Part shown: positions 52,388 through 60,197 of the stretch, piece by piece
How positions within the stretch are numbered: the stretch's first letter is position 1
Layout of the letters: every line of letters starts with the position of its first letter
Source: Candidatus Endomicrobium procryptotermitis
Lineage (GTDB): Bacteria; Elusimicrobiota; Endomicrobiia; Endomicrobiales; Endomicrobiaceae
Length of the DNA stretch: 64,000 nucleotides
Direction of reading: 5' to 3'
Assembly (NCBI GenBank): GCA_031279415.1
Contig: JAITIP010000004.1
Location: forward strand, 37,766 to 101,765
Notes under the pieces: model-generated
What the model saw: the letters and a program-made list of their open reading frames with translations, nothing else
Database searches by the model: none
Told to the model about the DNA's origin: nothing
Made by a program: the position numbers and the translations under genes

Positions 52388-52867
52388 ATGAGAGATAAAG
52401 TTTTCAATATTTTATTTTGTGGTACTGGCGGTCAAGGAATTTTGACAGCTGCCGAAATCGTTTCGCTGGCTGCGGTTTATGACGGATACCATACCAAAAA
52501 ATCTGAAGTGCACGGCATGGCGCAAAGGGGAGGTTCTGTGGAATCGCATGTACGTTTTGGAAAACTCGTATATTCTCCGTTGATAGAAGAAGGCAGCGCA
52601 GACTTTTTAGTTTCTTTCCATAAGGGCGAACACGACAGAATGAAACGCTGCCTTTGTGCAAACGGAGTTGATTTGTTTGCAAGCTTTGAAGAAGCTGAAA
52701 AAAATATGACAAATAAAAAATTTATAAATACGCATATGTTGGGCGTGCTTTCAAAAAATCTGAACATAAGAGCAGAAAGCTGGCTGAAAGCACTTGAAGC
52801 AGGCTTTAAAGGAAAATTTATTGAAGAAAACAGGAAAATTTTTTTGGAAGCGGTATCAAAAGGATAG
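52388..52867 (+). CDS. iorB: Indolepyruvate:ferredoxin oxidoreductase, beta subunit
   Basis: A 159-residue gamma-domain protein of the oxoacid:ferredoxin oxidoreductase family: ILFCGTGGQGILTAAEIVSLAA, then KKSEVHGMAQRGGSVESHVRFG with the GMAQRGG signature, and NTHMLGVLSK near the end. It is somewhat shorter than typical IorB (about 180-200), mainly at the C-terminus. AAGGA lies 7-8 nt before the ATG. It forms a complex with IorA. Confidence 0.93.
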   Translation: MRDKVFNILFCGTGGQGILTAAEIVSLAAVYDGYHTKKSEVHGMAQRGGSVESHVRFGKLVYSPLIEEGSADFLVSFHKGEHDRMKRCLCANGVDLFASFEEAEKNMTNKKFINTHMLGVLSKNLNIRAESWLKALEAGFKGKFIEENRKIFLEAVSKG

Positions 52868-52882
52868 TAAGCAGTAAGATTA

Positions 52883-53092
52883 TTGCCGTTAAAAACCTTT
52901 TGTATTGAATTTTATGCTCGGAATACGAATTTAACCACCCATAGGGTTTATGATAAATTCGTTAAAATCGGTTTGCTTGACATGTTTTACGAATCAAAAA
53001 CGGCTGATTTGTTTGCCGATGATAAAACGCTTTGCGCGGTCAAAGTGATCTTTATGTTTTTTTGCTTTTTAAAGAAGAAAAGAAACAAATGA
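52883..53092 (+). pseudogene. Possible remnant of a DUF3791-like small protein
   Basis: A 69-codon frame from a TTG reads FCIEFYARNTNLTTHRVYDKF and VKIGLLDMFYESKTADLF. The FCIE-Y...L--E-VY--F---G-LD-(L/M)YE pattern resembles DUF3791 proteins, which occur in toxin-antitoxin-like cassettes. The start is poor and the C-terminus drifts into Lys/Phe-rich text, so it is probably decayed. It could also be chance. Confidence 0.3.
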
Positions 53093-53131
53093 CTGCAATT
53101 CTTTAATATTTTTTGAGAGGCAGACTTAAAC

Positions 53132-53641
53132 TTGAAAAATTTTTTAAAAGATATGACATTAAAAGTAAAAGAATTTTTTTTAAACCTCGGCAGCAATAAT
53201 GCCGGTGAAAGCATTATAATTGACGAAACACAGTTTAAGCGGCATTATTCCGAAAAAATAATAAATGAAAATATCAAAAGATATAACAGGCTGCTTGAAG
53301 AAATAGAAAAAATGAGAAAAGAAATTAAAAGCCAGATTCCGAATTTTGATAAAGCTGCAAAAGAGTTTATTATGTTCGTCAATGCTCCCAAAGAAATTGA
53401 AGAGGACAAAAATAAAAATTCCGACCTAAAAACGAATAATCCCTACATTAGCGATTTTATGCTGCGCAGAAATGAATTTGAAGATAAAGCCCAAAGGTTG
53501 AGTGAAGCTTTTAACAAAATCACGGAACTTAGAAAAAATGAATTAAGCAAATATTTTGAAGCTAAACGACTTATAAACGACAATTCCATTTTAATCAAAG
53601 AAAAAAGAATATACGAAATAGAAGTGGAAAAAGAAAAATAA
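53132..53641 (+). CDS. Helical coiled-coil protein of unknown function
   Basis: A 169-residue charged, helical protein (KRYNRLLEEIEKMRKEI; EFEDKAQRLSEAFNKI; LINDNSILIKEKRIYEIE). No signal peptide or membrane segment; probably cytoplasmic. The start is uncertain: TTG at 53132 has GAGAGG 11 nt upstream; an ATG at 53153 lacks a site. It lies 10 bp before paaK on the same strand, so it is likely part of the ior-paaK transcript. No family is recognised. Confidence 0.6.
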   Translation: MKNFLKDMTLKVKEFFLNLGSNNAGESIIIDETQFKRHYSEKIINENIKRYNRLLEEIEKMRKEIKSQIPNFDKAAKEFIMFVNAPKEIEEDKNKNSDLKTNNPYISDFMLRRNEFEDKAQRLSEAFNKITELRKNELSKYFEAKRLINDNSILIKEKRIYEIEVEKEK

Positions 53642-53651
53642 GGGGCAATTT

Positions 53652-54953
53652 ATGATCTTCAATGAAAAGTTTGAGACAATGAATCTGCATGACTTGAAAA
53701 ATCTTCAATCTGAAAGGCTTAGGTGTCTTACGGGATACGTTTATAAAAATTCTCCGGTTTATAAACGGAAAATTGACGAAAGCGGTTTTTCGCTTTCCGA
53801 TATTAAAACCATCGATGATATCATAAAACTCCCCTTTACCACCAAAGACGATATGAGAGATTATTATCCTTTTGGTCTTTTTTCCATGCCGATATCGAAA
53901 ATTGCAGAAGTGCATGTTTCAAGTGGGACAACTGGAAATCCCGTAGTGTCGGGATATTCAAAAGAAGATGTAGATCTCTGGGGAGAAGCCGCCGCCAGAA
54001 GCATAGCAGCAGCAGGCGGAATGCCCGGCGATATTATACAGATTTCCTATGGGTACGGCCTTTTTACCGGTGGACTGGGACTTCATTATGGAGCTTTAAA
54101 ATTCGGCGCTGCCATAATGCCGATGTCTTCCGGCCAAACGAAAAGACAGATAAAACTTATGAGCGATTTCAAGCCGCGTCTTTTGGCCTGTACGCCAAGT
54201 TTTGCTTTATATATGGGCGAAGAAGCCAAAGCGCTTGGTTTTTCTCCACAGCAAATTTCGTGGGAAGTAGGGATTTTCGGAGCGGAACCTTGGACGACAG
54301 CTTTAAGAGACGAAATAGATAACTCGCTTGGAATGCTTGCTACCGATATTTATGGTTTGTCGGAAATAACAGGGCCCGGAGTGGCGCAGGAATGCCATTT
54401 AAGAAACGGGCTGCATATTTGGTCTGATGTTTTTTATCCAGAAATTATAAATACGGAAACTGACAAGCCTGCTGCCGAAGGAGAAATAGGCGAACTCGTC
54501 ATAACCACACTTACAAGAACAGGGATGCCTCTTTTACGTTACAGAACAAGAGATTTGGTCTTCATTGATAATAGTAAATGTGCATGCGGACGAACTGCAC
54601 CGCGCATTTCGAAAATCAAAGGAAGAACCGATGATATGATAATAGTGCGCGGAATAAATGTTTTCCCAACGCAGATAGAGTACGCGCTTTTACAGGTTGA
54701 AGGTTCTCTTCCAAATTATTTGATTATAGTCGATAGAGCTGAGCACGGTCTTGATACTATCGAAGTGCAGGTCGAAATAGATGAAAAGGTTTTTTCCGAT
54801 GAACTTAAAGGGCTGGAAGCAGTCAAACAAAAAATCAAAAAAAGTATTGAAAATACTATTTTGGTCAGCGTCAATGTAAAGCTCGTAGCGCCAAAAACCA
54901 TAGCAAGAAGCGAAGGAAAGGCAAAGAGGGTTATCGACAATAGAAGAATATAG
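53652..54953 (+). CDS. paaK: Phenylacetate-CoA ligase
   Basis: A 433-residue adenylate-forming ligase of the PaaK type: SSGTTGNPVVSGYSKED (P-loop-like motif near 89-105), IYGLSEITGPGVAQEC, ITTLTRTGMPLLRYRTRDL, and a C-terminal PaaK domain with IIVRGINVFPTQIEYALL and RSEGKAKRVIDNR (catalytic Lys). It converts aryl-acetates to CoA thioesters with ATP, or runs in reverse to make ATP from aryl-acetyl-CoA formed by Ior. Adjacent ior and ACT genes form the commonly seen ior-paaK-ACT cluster. Confidence 0.95.
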   Translation: MIFNEKFETMNLHDLKNLQSERLRCLTGYVYKNSPVYKRKIDESGFSLSDIKTIDDIIKLPFTTKDDMRDYYPFGLFSMPISKIAEVHVSSGTTGNPVVSGYSKEDVDLWGEAAARSIAAAGGMPGDIIQISYGYGLFTGGLGLHYGALKFGAAIMPMSSGQTKRQIKLMSDFKPRLLACTPSFALYMGEEAKALGFSPQQISWEVGIFGAEPWTTALRDEIDNSLGMLATDIYGLSEITGPGVAQECHLRNGLHIWSDVFYPEIINTETDKPAAEGEIGELVITTLTRTGMPLLRYRTRDLVFIDNSKCACGRTAPRISKIKGRTDDMIIVRGINVFPTQIEYALLQVEGSLPNYLIIVDRAEHGLDTIEVQVEIDEKVFSDELKGLEAVKQKIKKSIENTILVSVNVKLVAPKTIARSEGKAKRVIDNRRI

Positions 54954-55008
54954 TTTAACAGGCATTTACGGGAATGGCACAAATTTTTTAAAATAAAAGG
55001 AGACTGAT

Positions 55009-55728
55009 ATGACATGGCTGCATGCTTTTAAAAATAATTTTTTAGGCGTTTTTCGTATTCTTTCTGACGTTATAAAAAATCATTTCTTTGCAATGTTAGC
55101 AATTTTTATTGTTTATTCCATATTAAATTTCAGCATCGAAAAATTTTTAGTAAAAAATTTTGTTCATAATGGCTCTTTTTTGTACGACATATTTGTGATA
55201 ATTGCGGAGCTGTCGTTTATTTCAATTACGTTTTCACTGTTTGCAGGTAAAAAATTCTTTTTTAAAAAATTGTTTCCGGGCATAAAATTTTTGATTTACT
55301 CTCTGCTTTTAACGGTAGTCATATTTATATTTTCTATTCCGTTAAGAATTCTTGCCAATATATTGATAAACACAGTATTTCCGCCTTTGCTTGCTTTATT
55401 GTTTACGATGTTTTACGCGTCCATGATATCTTTAACAGCGATGGGCATATTGTTTAGCATATTTAATTTTATTGAAAAGCCAGCAATCGATCAGCCCATA
55501 CTGAGCATGCTAGACATTTTTGCAAATAATAAACTTTTTGTGTCAACCGTTTCTTTTATTACGGGGATATTATTTATTGCAATACCGATTTTGTCACAAG
55601 AAAGCTATTTCTTTGTCTCTAAAATGTTTTTCTGTGTTTTTTTTACGGCGCTTTATTTTACGTTAAAATCCAAAGAAAATGCTGAAGACACGGTCATGCA
55701 AAAAGCGATAGAAGCTGCCCAAAGATAA
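55009..55728 (+). CDS. Polytopic membrane protein of unknown function
   Basis: A 239-residue protein with about six hydrophobic segments, rich in Phe and Ile, ending in a charged tail (SKENAEDTVMQKAIEAAQR). AAGGAG lies 5-6 nt before the ATG. A second, larger membrane protein with a long charged tail lies 0.9 kb downstream (56588), so the pair may be distant paralogues of a DUF-type family. No motif identifies a function. Confidence 0.65.
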   Translation: MTWLHAFKNNFLGVFRILSDVIKNHFFAMLAIFIVYSILNFSIEKFLVKNFVHNGSFLYDIFVIIAELSFISITFSLFAGKKFFFKKLFPGIKFLIYSLLLTVVIFIFSIPLRILANILINTVFPPLLALLFTMFYASMISLTAMGILFSIFNFIEKPAIDQPILSMLDIFANNKLFVSTVSFITGILFIAIPILSQESYFFVSKMFFCVFFTALYFTLKSKENAEDTVMQKAIEAAQR

Positions 55729-55781
55729 AAATTTCTATTTAGCCGTTTAGAAAAAATCAGTTAAGAATTTAAAGAAAAATT

Positions 55782-56045
55782 ATGCAGCCCATATATCCAA
55801 AAGAACAGCCGCAAAGCTGGATTGTCACCGATGAAATATTTAAATCAATATGGAGAGCGATTAAAAATAGTCCTTTAAGTATAATTGCAGCTGTATTAAA
55901 TATGACATTGCTGCAAAATTCAAATAGATTTTTACAGTGCCATTTTCATTTTAGATTTATATTACAATATCCAAAGAATACGGCAAATATAAAGAATGTG
56001 CGGTCATTATAAGTCCCAAAGAGACGGCAGCCGTAAATCCATCAT
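55782..56045 (+). pseudogene. Decayed small ORF between a membrane protein and the ACT gene
   Basis: A frame from ATG 55782 reads MQPIYPKEQPQSWIVTDEIF and IKNSPLSIIAAVLN and then loses sense. A second frame near the 3' end (to TGA at 56045) reads KEYGKYKECAVIISPKETAAV. The two pieces may be one gene split by a frameshift. No SD stands before the ATG. The whole 55729-56088 gap holds nothing else. Confidence 0.35.
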
Positions 56046-56088
56046 GATAAATATTAGTAAAATATTTCACAAAATAACGGAGGAAAAT

Positions 56089-56520
56089 ATGAAAATTACA
56101 CAGATATCGGTTTTTATTGAAAATACTAAAGGAAAGCTTTATGAGCTGTGCAGCATACTTGGCAAAAATAATATTAATATTAAAGCTTTGACTTTGGCGG
56201 AAAGTCCGGAGTTCGGCATAGTGCGTCTTGTCGCAGATAAAACGGAAGAGTCCATAAAACTTTTAAAAGAAAATAATTTTGTCGCATCGATAGCGGACAT
56301 TGTGGCGGTGGAGGTTTCCGACAATCCAGGCGGACTGGCGGCGGCCTTAAAAGTGTTTGCCGATAATAATATTAACATTGAATATATGTACGGTTTTGTA
56401 GAAAAAACTTCCGATAAAGCTTTAATGGTTTTTAAGTTTGAGAATATAGATAAAGCTATAGAACTGTTATGTAAAAACAACATTTCGATAATTTCAAAAG
56501 ATAAAATTTGTCGGGTATAA
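56089..56520 (+). CDS. ACT-domain amino acid-binding protein
   Basis: A 143-residue protein made of two ACT domains: MKITQISVFIENTKGKLYELCSILGKNNINIKALTLAE and IVAVEVSDNPGGLAAALKVFADNNINIEYMYGF. Proteins of this type accompany ior-paaK clusters and are thought to sense aromatic or branched amino acids. The start is the ATG at 56089, with GGAGG at 4-nt spacing; an in-frame extension to 55996 runs through the decayed ORF and is rejected. Confidence 0.88.
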   Translation: MKITQISVFIENTKGKLYELCSILGKNNINIKALTLAESPEFGIVRLVADKTEESIKLLKENNFVASIADIVAVEVSDNPGGLAAALKVFADNNINIEYMYGFVEKTSDKALMVFKFENIDKAIELLCKNNISIISKDKICRV

Positions 56521-56587
56521 CGCGCGCTCCATATAGAAATTTGTTTTAAAAAAATACTTGTAAATTTTTGCTTCGGAGATTGACATC

Positions 56588-57850
56588 ATGATGGAAGAAT
56601 TTATTGATTTTGTAATTGACGTTTTTGGAAACGTATTAAAAAAATTTCAAATCAATGCATTCATTATTTTGATAATCGGCATTATTTCATCTTTTTTATT
56701 TATTCCGGAAATATTTCTTAAATATGCTCCTAACCTTTTTTTACAAGATATTATCGCAATAAAAGTTTTTATCTGCCTACTGTCTTTTATTTTTATAAAA
56801 GTGTTTATGCTTACGATAAAAAGAATTAAAATTAATTTCAATACGGCCAAGCTTCTTTTTATGAATCTTCTAAAGCCGTTTTTTTTGGGGATTATCTTTA
56901 TGATAATTTTTGGGATTTTGATTTTTATCAGCTGCGCGCCGATAATTTTTCCTTCTTTGACTGAGAAATTTGTTATTGCGTTTTTCTCCGCTGCGGTCGC
57001 AGCCGGCATTTTAGTGTTAGCTTTACTTCCGAACGCCGTAATATCTTTATTTTTTGCTTATGAAGGAAGAACTTTCAGAGAAGCTCTTATTGAAGCCAAT
57101 CGGCTGATTGAACACAGACGCAGCAAGATGTATTTTCTTATGATTTTTCTTGCTCTTTGCATTTTGGTTTTAAATCTTACGCATTTTGGCATGATAATAG
57201 CCTTTCCGCTGATTGTTATGGCTATGGATCAAGCTAGAGAATCTCTTATCGCGGTTGAAAAAGAAAAAGATAATGCCAAAACTGAACAGATTAATAAAAG
57301 TTATTATCATTACAGCCCGAAAGTCGATTATGCTAAAGATTATTTTGAGTACAATGAATATGACAAAATAAGAAATAAGAAAGATCTGATTGCAGCGGAA
57401 CAAAAAGAAAGCGTTCCGCTGCAAAAAAACAGCGCGGAAACAAATCTAGACAGTTCAAAGATAAGTGTACCAGAATCCGAGAAAGACATATCTTCAAAAA
57501 TAACATCTTCTTTGGGATATAACGTTACGGGTTCTACAGTAGAAGAAGATAAAGAAATCGTACTGAGCGATTTTATTGATTTAGAGGCATATAGTAAAGA
57601 AAAAGCGCAAAAAGAAGAAATTGAAGATATTGACGGCAAAGAACATGAAATAAGCATAGAATTTGAACCCTATAAAAAGCACGAAGAAGAGAAAAAAGAA
57701 AAAAAATCAGGAAAAGAATATATTGACGGATTCGGAGCTATAGAAAAAAAACCCGTACAAAAGCCTTATGACATAAAAGAGAAAAACAAAAGATCCATTG
57801 ACGCAAAAACTTATATTGAAAATTATGGTTTGGTGAAAAGAAAAAAATAA
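56588..57850 (+). CDS. Membrane protein with long charged cytoplasmic tail
   Basis: A 420-residue protein. The first 215 residues contain about six membrane helices (from NAFIILIIGIISSFLFIP to MIIAFPLIVMA). The remaining 200 are soluble, acidic and Lys/Glu-rich, and low in hydrophobic content, so disordered; a late YIDGFGAIEKK / YIENYGLVKRK pair looks like a short internal repeat. No known family is recognised. The repeated [KT]-Y-I-[DE]-x-[FY]-G motif may be a binding peptide. Confidence 0.65.
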   Translation: MMEEFIDFVIDVFGNVLKKFQINAFIILIIGIISSFLFIPEIFLKYAPNLFLQDIIAIKVFICLLSFIFIKVFMLTIKRIKINFNTAKLLFMNLLKPFFLGIIFMIIFGILIFISCAPIIFPSLTEKFVIAFFSAAVAAGILVLALLPNAVISLFFAYEGRTFREALIEANRLIEHRRSKMYFLMIFLALCILVLNLTHFGMIIAFPLIVMAMDQARESLIAVEKEKDNAKTEQINKSYYHYSPKVDYAKDYFEYNEYDKIRNKKDLIAAEQKESVPLQKNSAETNLDSSKISVPESEKDISSKITSSLGYNVTGSTVEEDKEIVLSDFIDLEAYSKEKAQKEEIEDIDGKEHEISIEFEPYKKHEEEKKEKKSGKEYIDGFGAIEKKPVQKPYDIKEKNKRSIDAKTYIENYGLVKRKK

Positions 57851-57875
57851 ATAAGGGCATATAAAGGATAAAAAC

Positions 57876-58298
57876 ATGATGAAAAATAAATTAATTGCAG
57901 TTGTAGGCGTAAACGATAAACCAGAAAAGTTCGGATATAGGATATTCTTTGATTTGTTTAAAGCGCACTACGATGTTTTTCCCATAGGAGTGCGCGGCGG
58001 AGAAGTTAACGGAGTAAAAATATATAAAACTCTGCAAGAGCTTGCACAAAAGCCTGATATTGTAATTACTGTCGTTGCTCCTGCGGTAACCGAAAAGATT
58101 GTTGACGATTGCATAAAACTGGGCATAAAAGAAATATGGATGCAGCCCGGCTCACAATCTACAGAAGCAGTTAAAAAAGCCAAAATCGCAGAAATAAAAG
58201 TAACATACAATACATGTTTTATGGTAAGCGAAGGGATATGGCGGCAAAGCAGCAGAAAGTGGAATGCGGAAGATGGAAGCCAAAACCTGAATGGCTAA
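57876..58298 (+). CDS. CoA-binding domain protein (YccU family)
   Basis: A 140-residue Rossmann protein: IAVVGVNDKPEKFGYRIFFDLFKAHYDVFPIGVRGGEVNGVKIY, a middle DIVITVVAPAVTEKIVDDC, and IKEIWMQPGSQSTEAV, all typical of YccU/CoA_binding_2. The family end normally reads like CFMVxxG; here after CFMVSEGIWRQ the tail becomes SSRKWNAEDGSQNLNG, which coincides with the start of repeat-like DNA, so the C-terminus may have been replaced by a repeat insertion. AAAGGATAAAAAC precedes the ATG. Confidence 0.85.
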   Translation: MMKNKLIAVVGVNDKPEKFGYRIFFDLFKAHYDVFPIGVRGGEVNGVKIYKTLQELAQKPDIVITVVAPAVTEKIVDDCIKLGIKEIWMQPGSQSTEAVKKAKIAEIKVTYNTCFMVSEGIWRQSSRKWNAEDGSQNLNG

Positions 58299-58432
58299 GA
58301 AGCTGGCTTAGCAATGACAAAAGCAAAGTACTGGAAAACAGTAAAGACGGATAAAGGCATAGCTGCTGAGAAAGACTGCTGCCTGTTGGCGCTTTGTCAG
58401 CATAGGATGACAGACACAGACAAGAAAAAAAT

Positions 58433-59158
58433 ATGAAAATTTTATTTTTATCTTTATTGCTGATTTGTTTTGCGTCTTTGGCAGCTTGTGGCGGAAACAA
58501 TAAAAAACCCGGCAAATCACATATGGACAGGGCATCATATTACAATGATTTGATAAAAGATGTCATCGGAATTTCACCTAAACAGCTCGGCTTGAAATTG
58601 TCCGATAAAGAGACGCTTGTTTACGGCGTTATCACCGAACAAAATGTCGGGGGATTTTTGCTTCTGGTTTCCGCGGCATACAACAATGGAGAAATAGTTG
58701 AAATAGTTTACGGCGGAAACTGCCTTGTCATCAGCGGAGAAAACGGAATAAAATCCGGAATTTCACGGCTGATGTATGATACCGCAAACAAATATTTAAA
58801 ATATTATGAGGAAGACATAAAAAAATACTGGAAAAAGCATGACGAACTTGCGCTTTCAAAAAATCTTTTAATGACATTATTTATAGAACAAAACAGCGAA
58901 AGAGTAAGAAATGAAGCAAAAAAGTTTGTCGAATCAGCACAAAAATATATCGGCGGGCTTACGTCCGTTGAAAAGGAAGGCAGTCTTCCCGAAGCAGGGG
59001 AAATCAAAATCATATTTTTAACAAATAAAGGCAGATTCTTCGTGCAGGATACTACAGATGCGATAACGGCATACGGTTCCAAATTTGCTTTATTTTTTAA
59101 GGAAAGAAGTGATATTGCAAGCATGGTTTTTTCCGATTTCAGCTTTACGGGAAAATAA
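58433..59158 (+). CDS. Lipoprotein of unknown function
   Basis: A 241-residue protein with a lipoprotein signal peptide ending LAAC (Cys19) followed by GGNNKK, so it is lipid-anchored to the inner or outer membrane. The rest is a mixed alpha/beta domain (VYGVITEQNVGGFLLLVSAAY; VYGGNCLVISGENGI) and a helix-rich part with IEQNSERVRNEAKKFVESA. No family is recognised. It follows repeat-like DNA (58299-58432) that contains GGATGACAGACACAGAC. Confidence 0.75.
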   Translation: MKILFLSLLLICFASLAACGGNNKKPGKSHMDRASYYNDLIKDVIGISPKQLGLKLSDKETLVYGVITEQNVGGFLLLVSAAYNNGEIVEIVYGGNCLVISGENGIKSGISRLMYDTANKYLKYYEEDIKKYWKKHDELALSKNLLMTLFIEQNSERVRNEAKKFVESAQKYIGGLTSVEKEGSLPEAGEIKIIFLTNKGRFFVQDTTDAITAYGSKFALFFKERSDIASMVFSDFSFTGK

Positions 59159-59415
59159 TGCTGCACAATCTCTTTAAAAATTTTGCCACCGAATAAAACA
59201 GCATGAGAAAAAATATTAAAATTGAACTTATTAAAGTTTTTTCTAACTCTGATTTTAAGTTTTATATTTGCGGGATGGCATAAAAGCATCCTAACAGATG
59301 GCATTCTAACACTTCACGCACAAGTTACAGCAATCGCTAAACAATAAGAAGTAATAGAATTACAATGCTGCTTTTGAGCTTTCTGACCGCTGACAACAAT
59401 GACAAAATGGATTAC
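59159..59415. other. Non-coding gap with repeat-like wording
   Basis: No ORF or RNA gene is evident. Strings such as ACAGCAATCGCTAA and GACAACAATGACAAAATGGATTAC resemble, in loose order, the palindromic repeat at 1362-1490, suggesting a degraded copy. Confidence 0.35.
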
Positions 59416-60111
59416 TTAGGTCTTTTTAACTTGTGATGCTATGGCACCAAAGATAGAAAAGCCATAGTATTTCCAGACAATTTCAGGAGTTTTAAATCCG
59501 GCTTCTTTGAGCTGGCTTATCTGGTCTGACAATTTTGAAGGTTTATCTTCATTTTTGTGCGTCGGAATCCATTTTTCGTCTATTTCTTTTTCCGTCATGT
59601 TTTTTTTCATATATTGTAACCATTTGTCCAAATATTTTTTTTGCATATATTCCGTTTCCGCCAAAATGATGTCCGCATTGTAAAAATATCCATCGGGTTT
59701 TAGCAATGAATATACTTTTTTATAAAAAACTCTTTTTTCTTTATGCGTCAAATGATGTATTGCAAGTGATGAAACTGCCGCGTCAAAAGTCCCTTTTATT
59801 TCAATATTCGCAAAATTTCCTGTTTGGAAATGCACATTTTTATAACTTTTAAGTTTTATTTTTGTCATTTCTATCATTTTTTCGGAGATGTCAACGCACA
59901 AAAGTTCGGCGTTCGGAAATTTTTCCAGAACTTTTTTCGATATTGTTCCAGTTCCACAGCCCAAATCCAAAACTTTAATATTTTTTTGTTTTTCAAAAGG
60001 AAGTACATCAATTAAAGTATCGGTCATTTCCCGATAATAGGGGATAAGATTTGTAATTATTTTGTCATACTCTTTTGCTTCTTCTTCAAAATGCTTTTTC
60101 ACATTTTCCAT
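59416..60111 (-). CDS. Class I SAM-dependent methyltransferase
   Basis: A 231-residue methyltransferase: EEAKEYDKIITNLIPYYREMTDTLI, SAM motif VLDLGCGTGTISKKVLEKFP, LLCVDISEKMIEM, FDAAVSSLAIHHLTHKEKRVFYKKVYSLLKPDGYFYNAD. It resembles UbiE/Tam-type and carboxy-SAM-like enzymes, but the substrate cannot be read. The ATG at 60111 has AGGA 8 nt upstream; the TTG 9 codons earlier has none. It is divergent from dnaE (gap 86 bp). Confidence 0.88.
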   Translation of the reverse strand: MENVKKHFEEEAKEYDKIITNLIPYYREMTDTLIDVLPFEKQKNIKVLDLGCGTGTISKKVLEKFPNAELLCVDISEKMIEMTKIKLKSYKNVHFQTGNFANIEIKGTFDAAVSSLAIHHLTHKEKRVFYKKVYSLLKPDGYFYNADIILAETEYMQKKYLDKWLQYMKKNMTEKEIDEKWIPTHKNEDKPSKLSDQISQLKEAGFKTPEIVWKYYGFSIFGAIASQVKKT

Positions 60112-60197
60112 ATTTTTATCCTGCGGACACTGACACAAAACTATTTTTGATTATGATATAATATATACATTATTATATAAAAAAGTGAGTATTTTTT

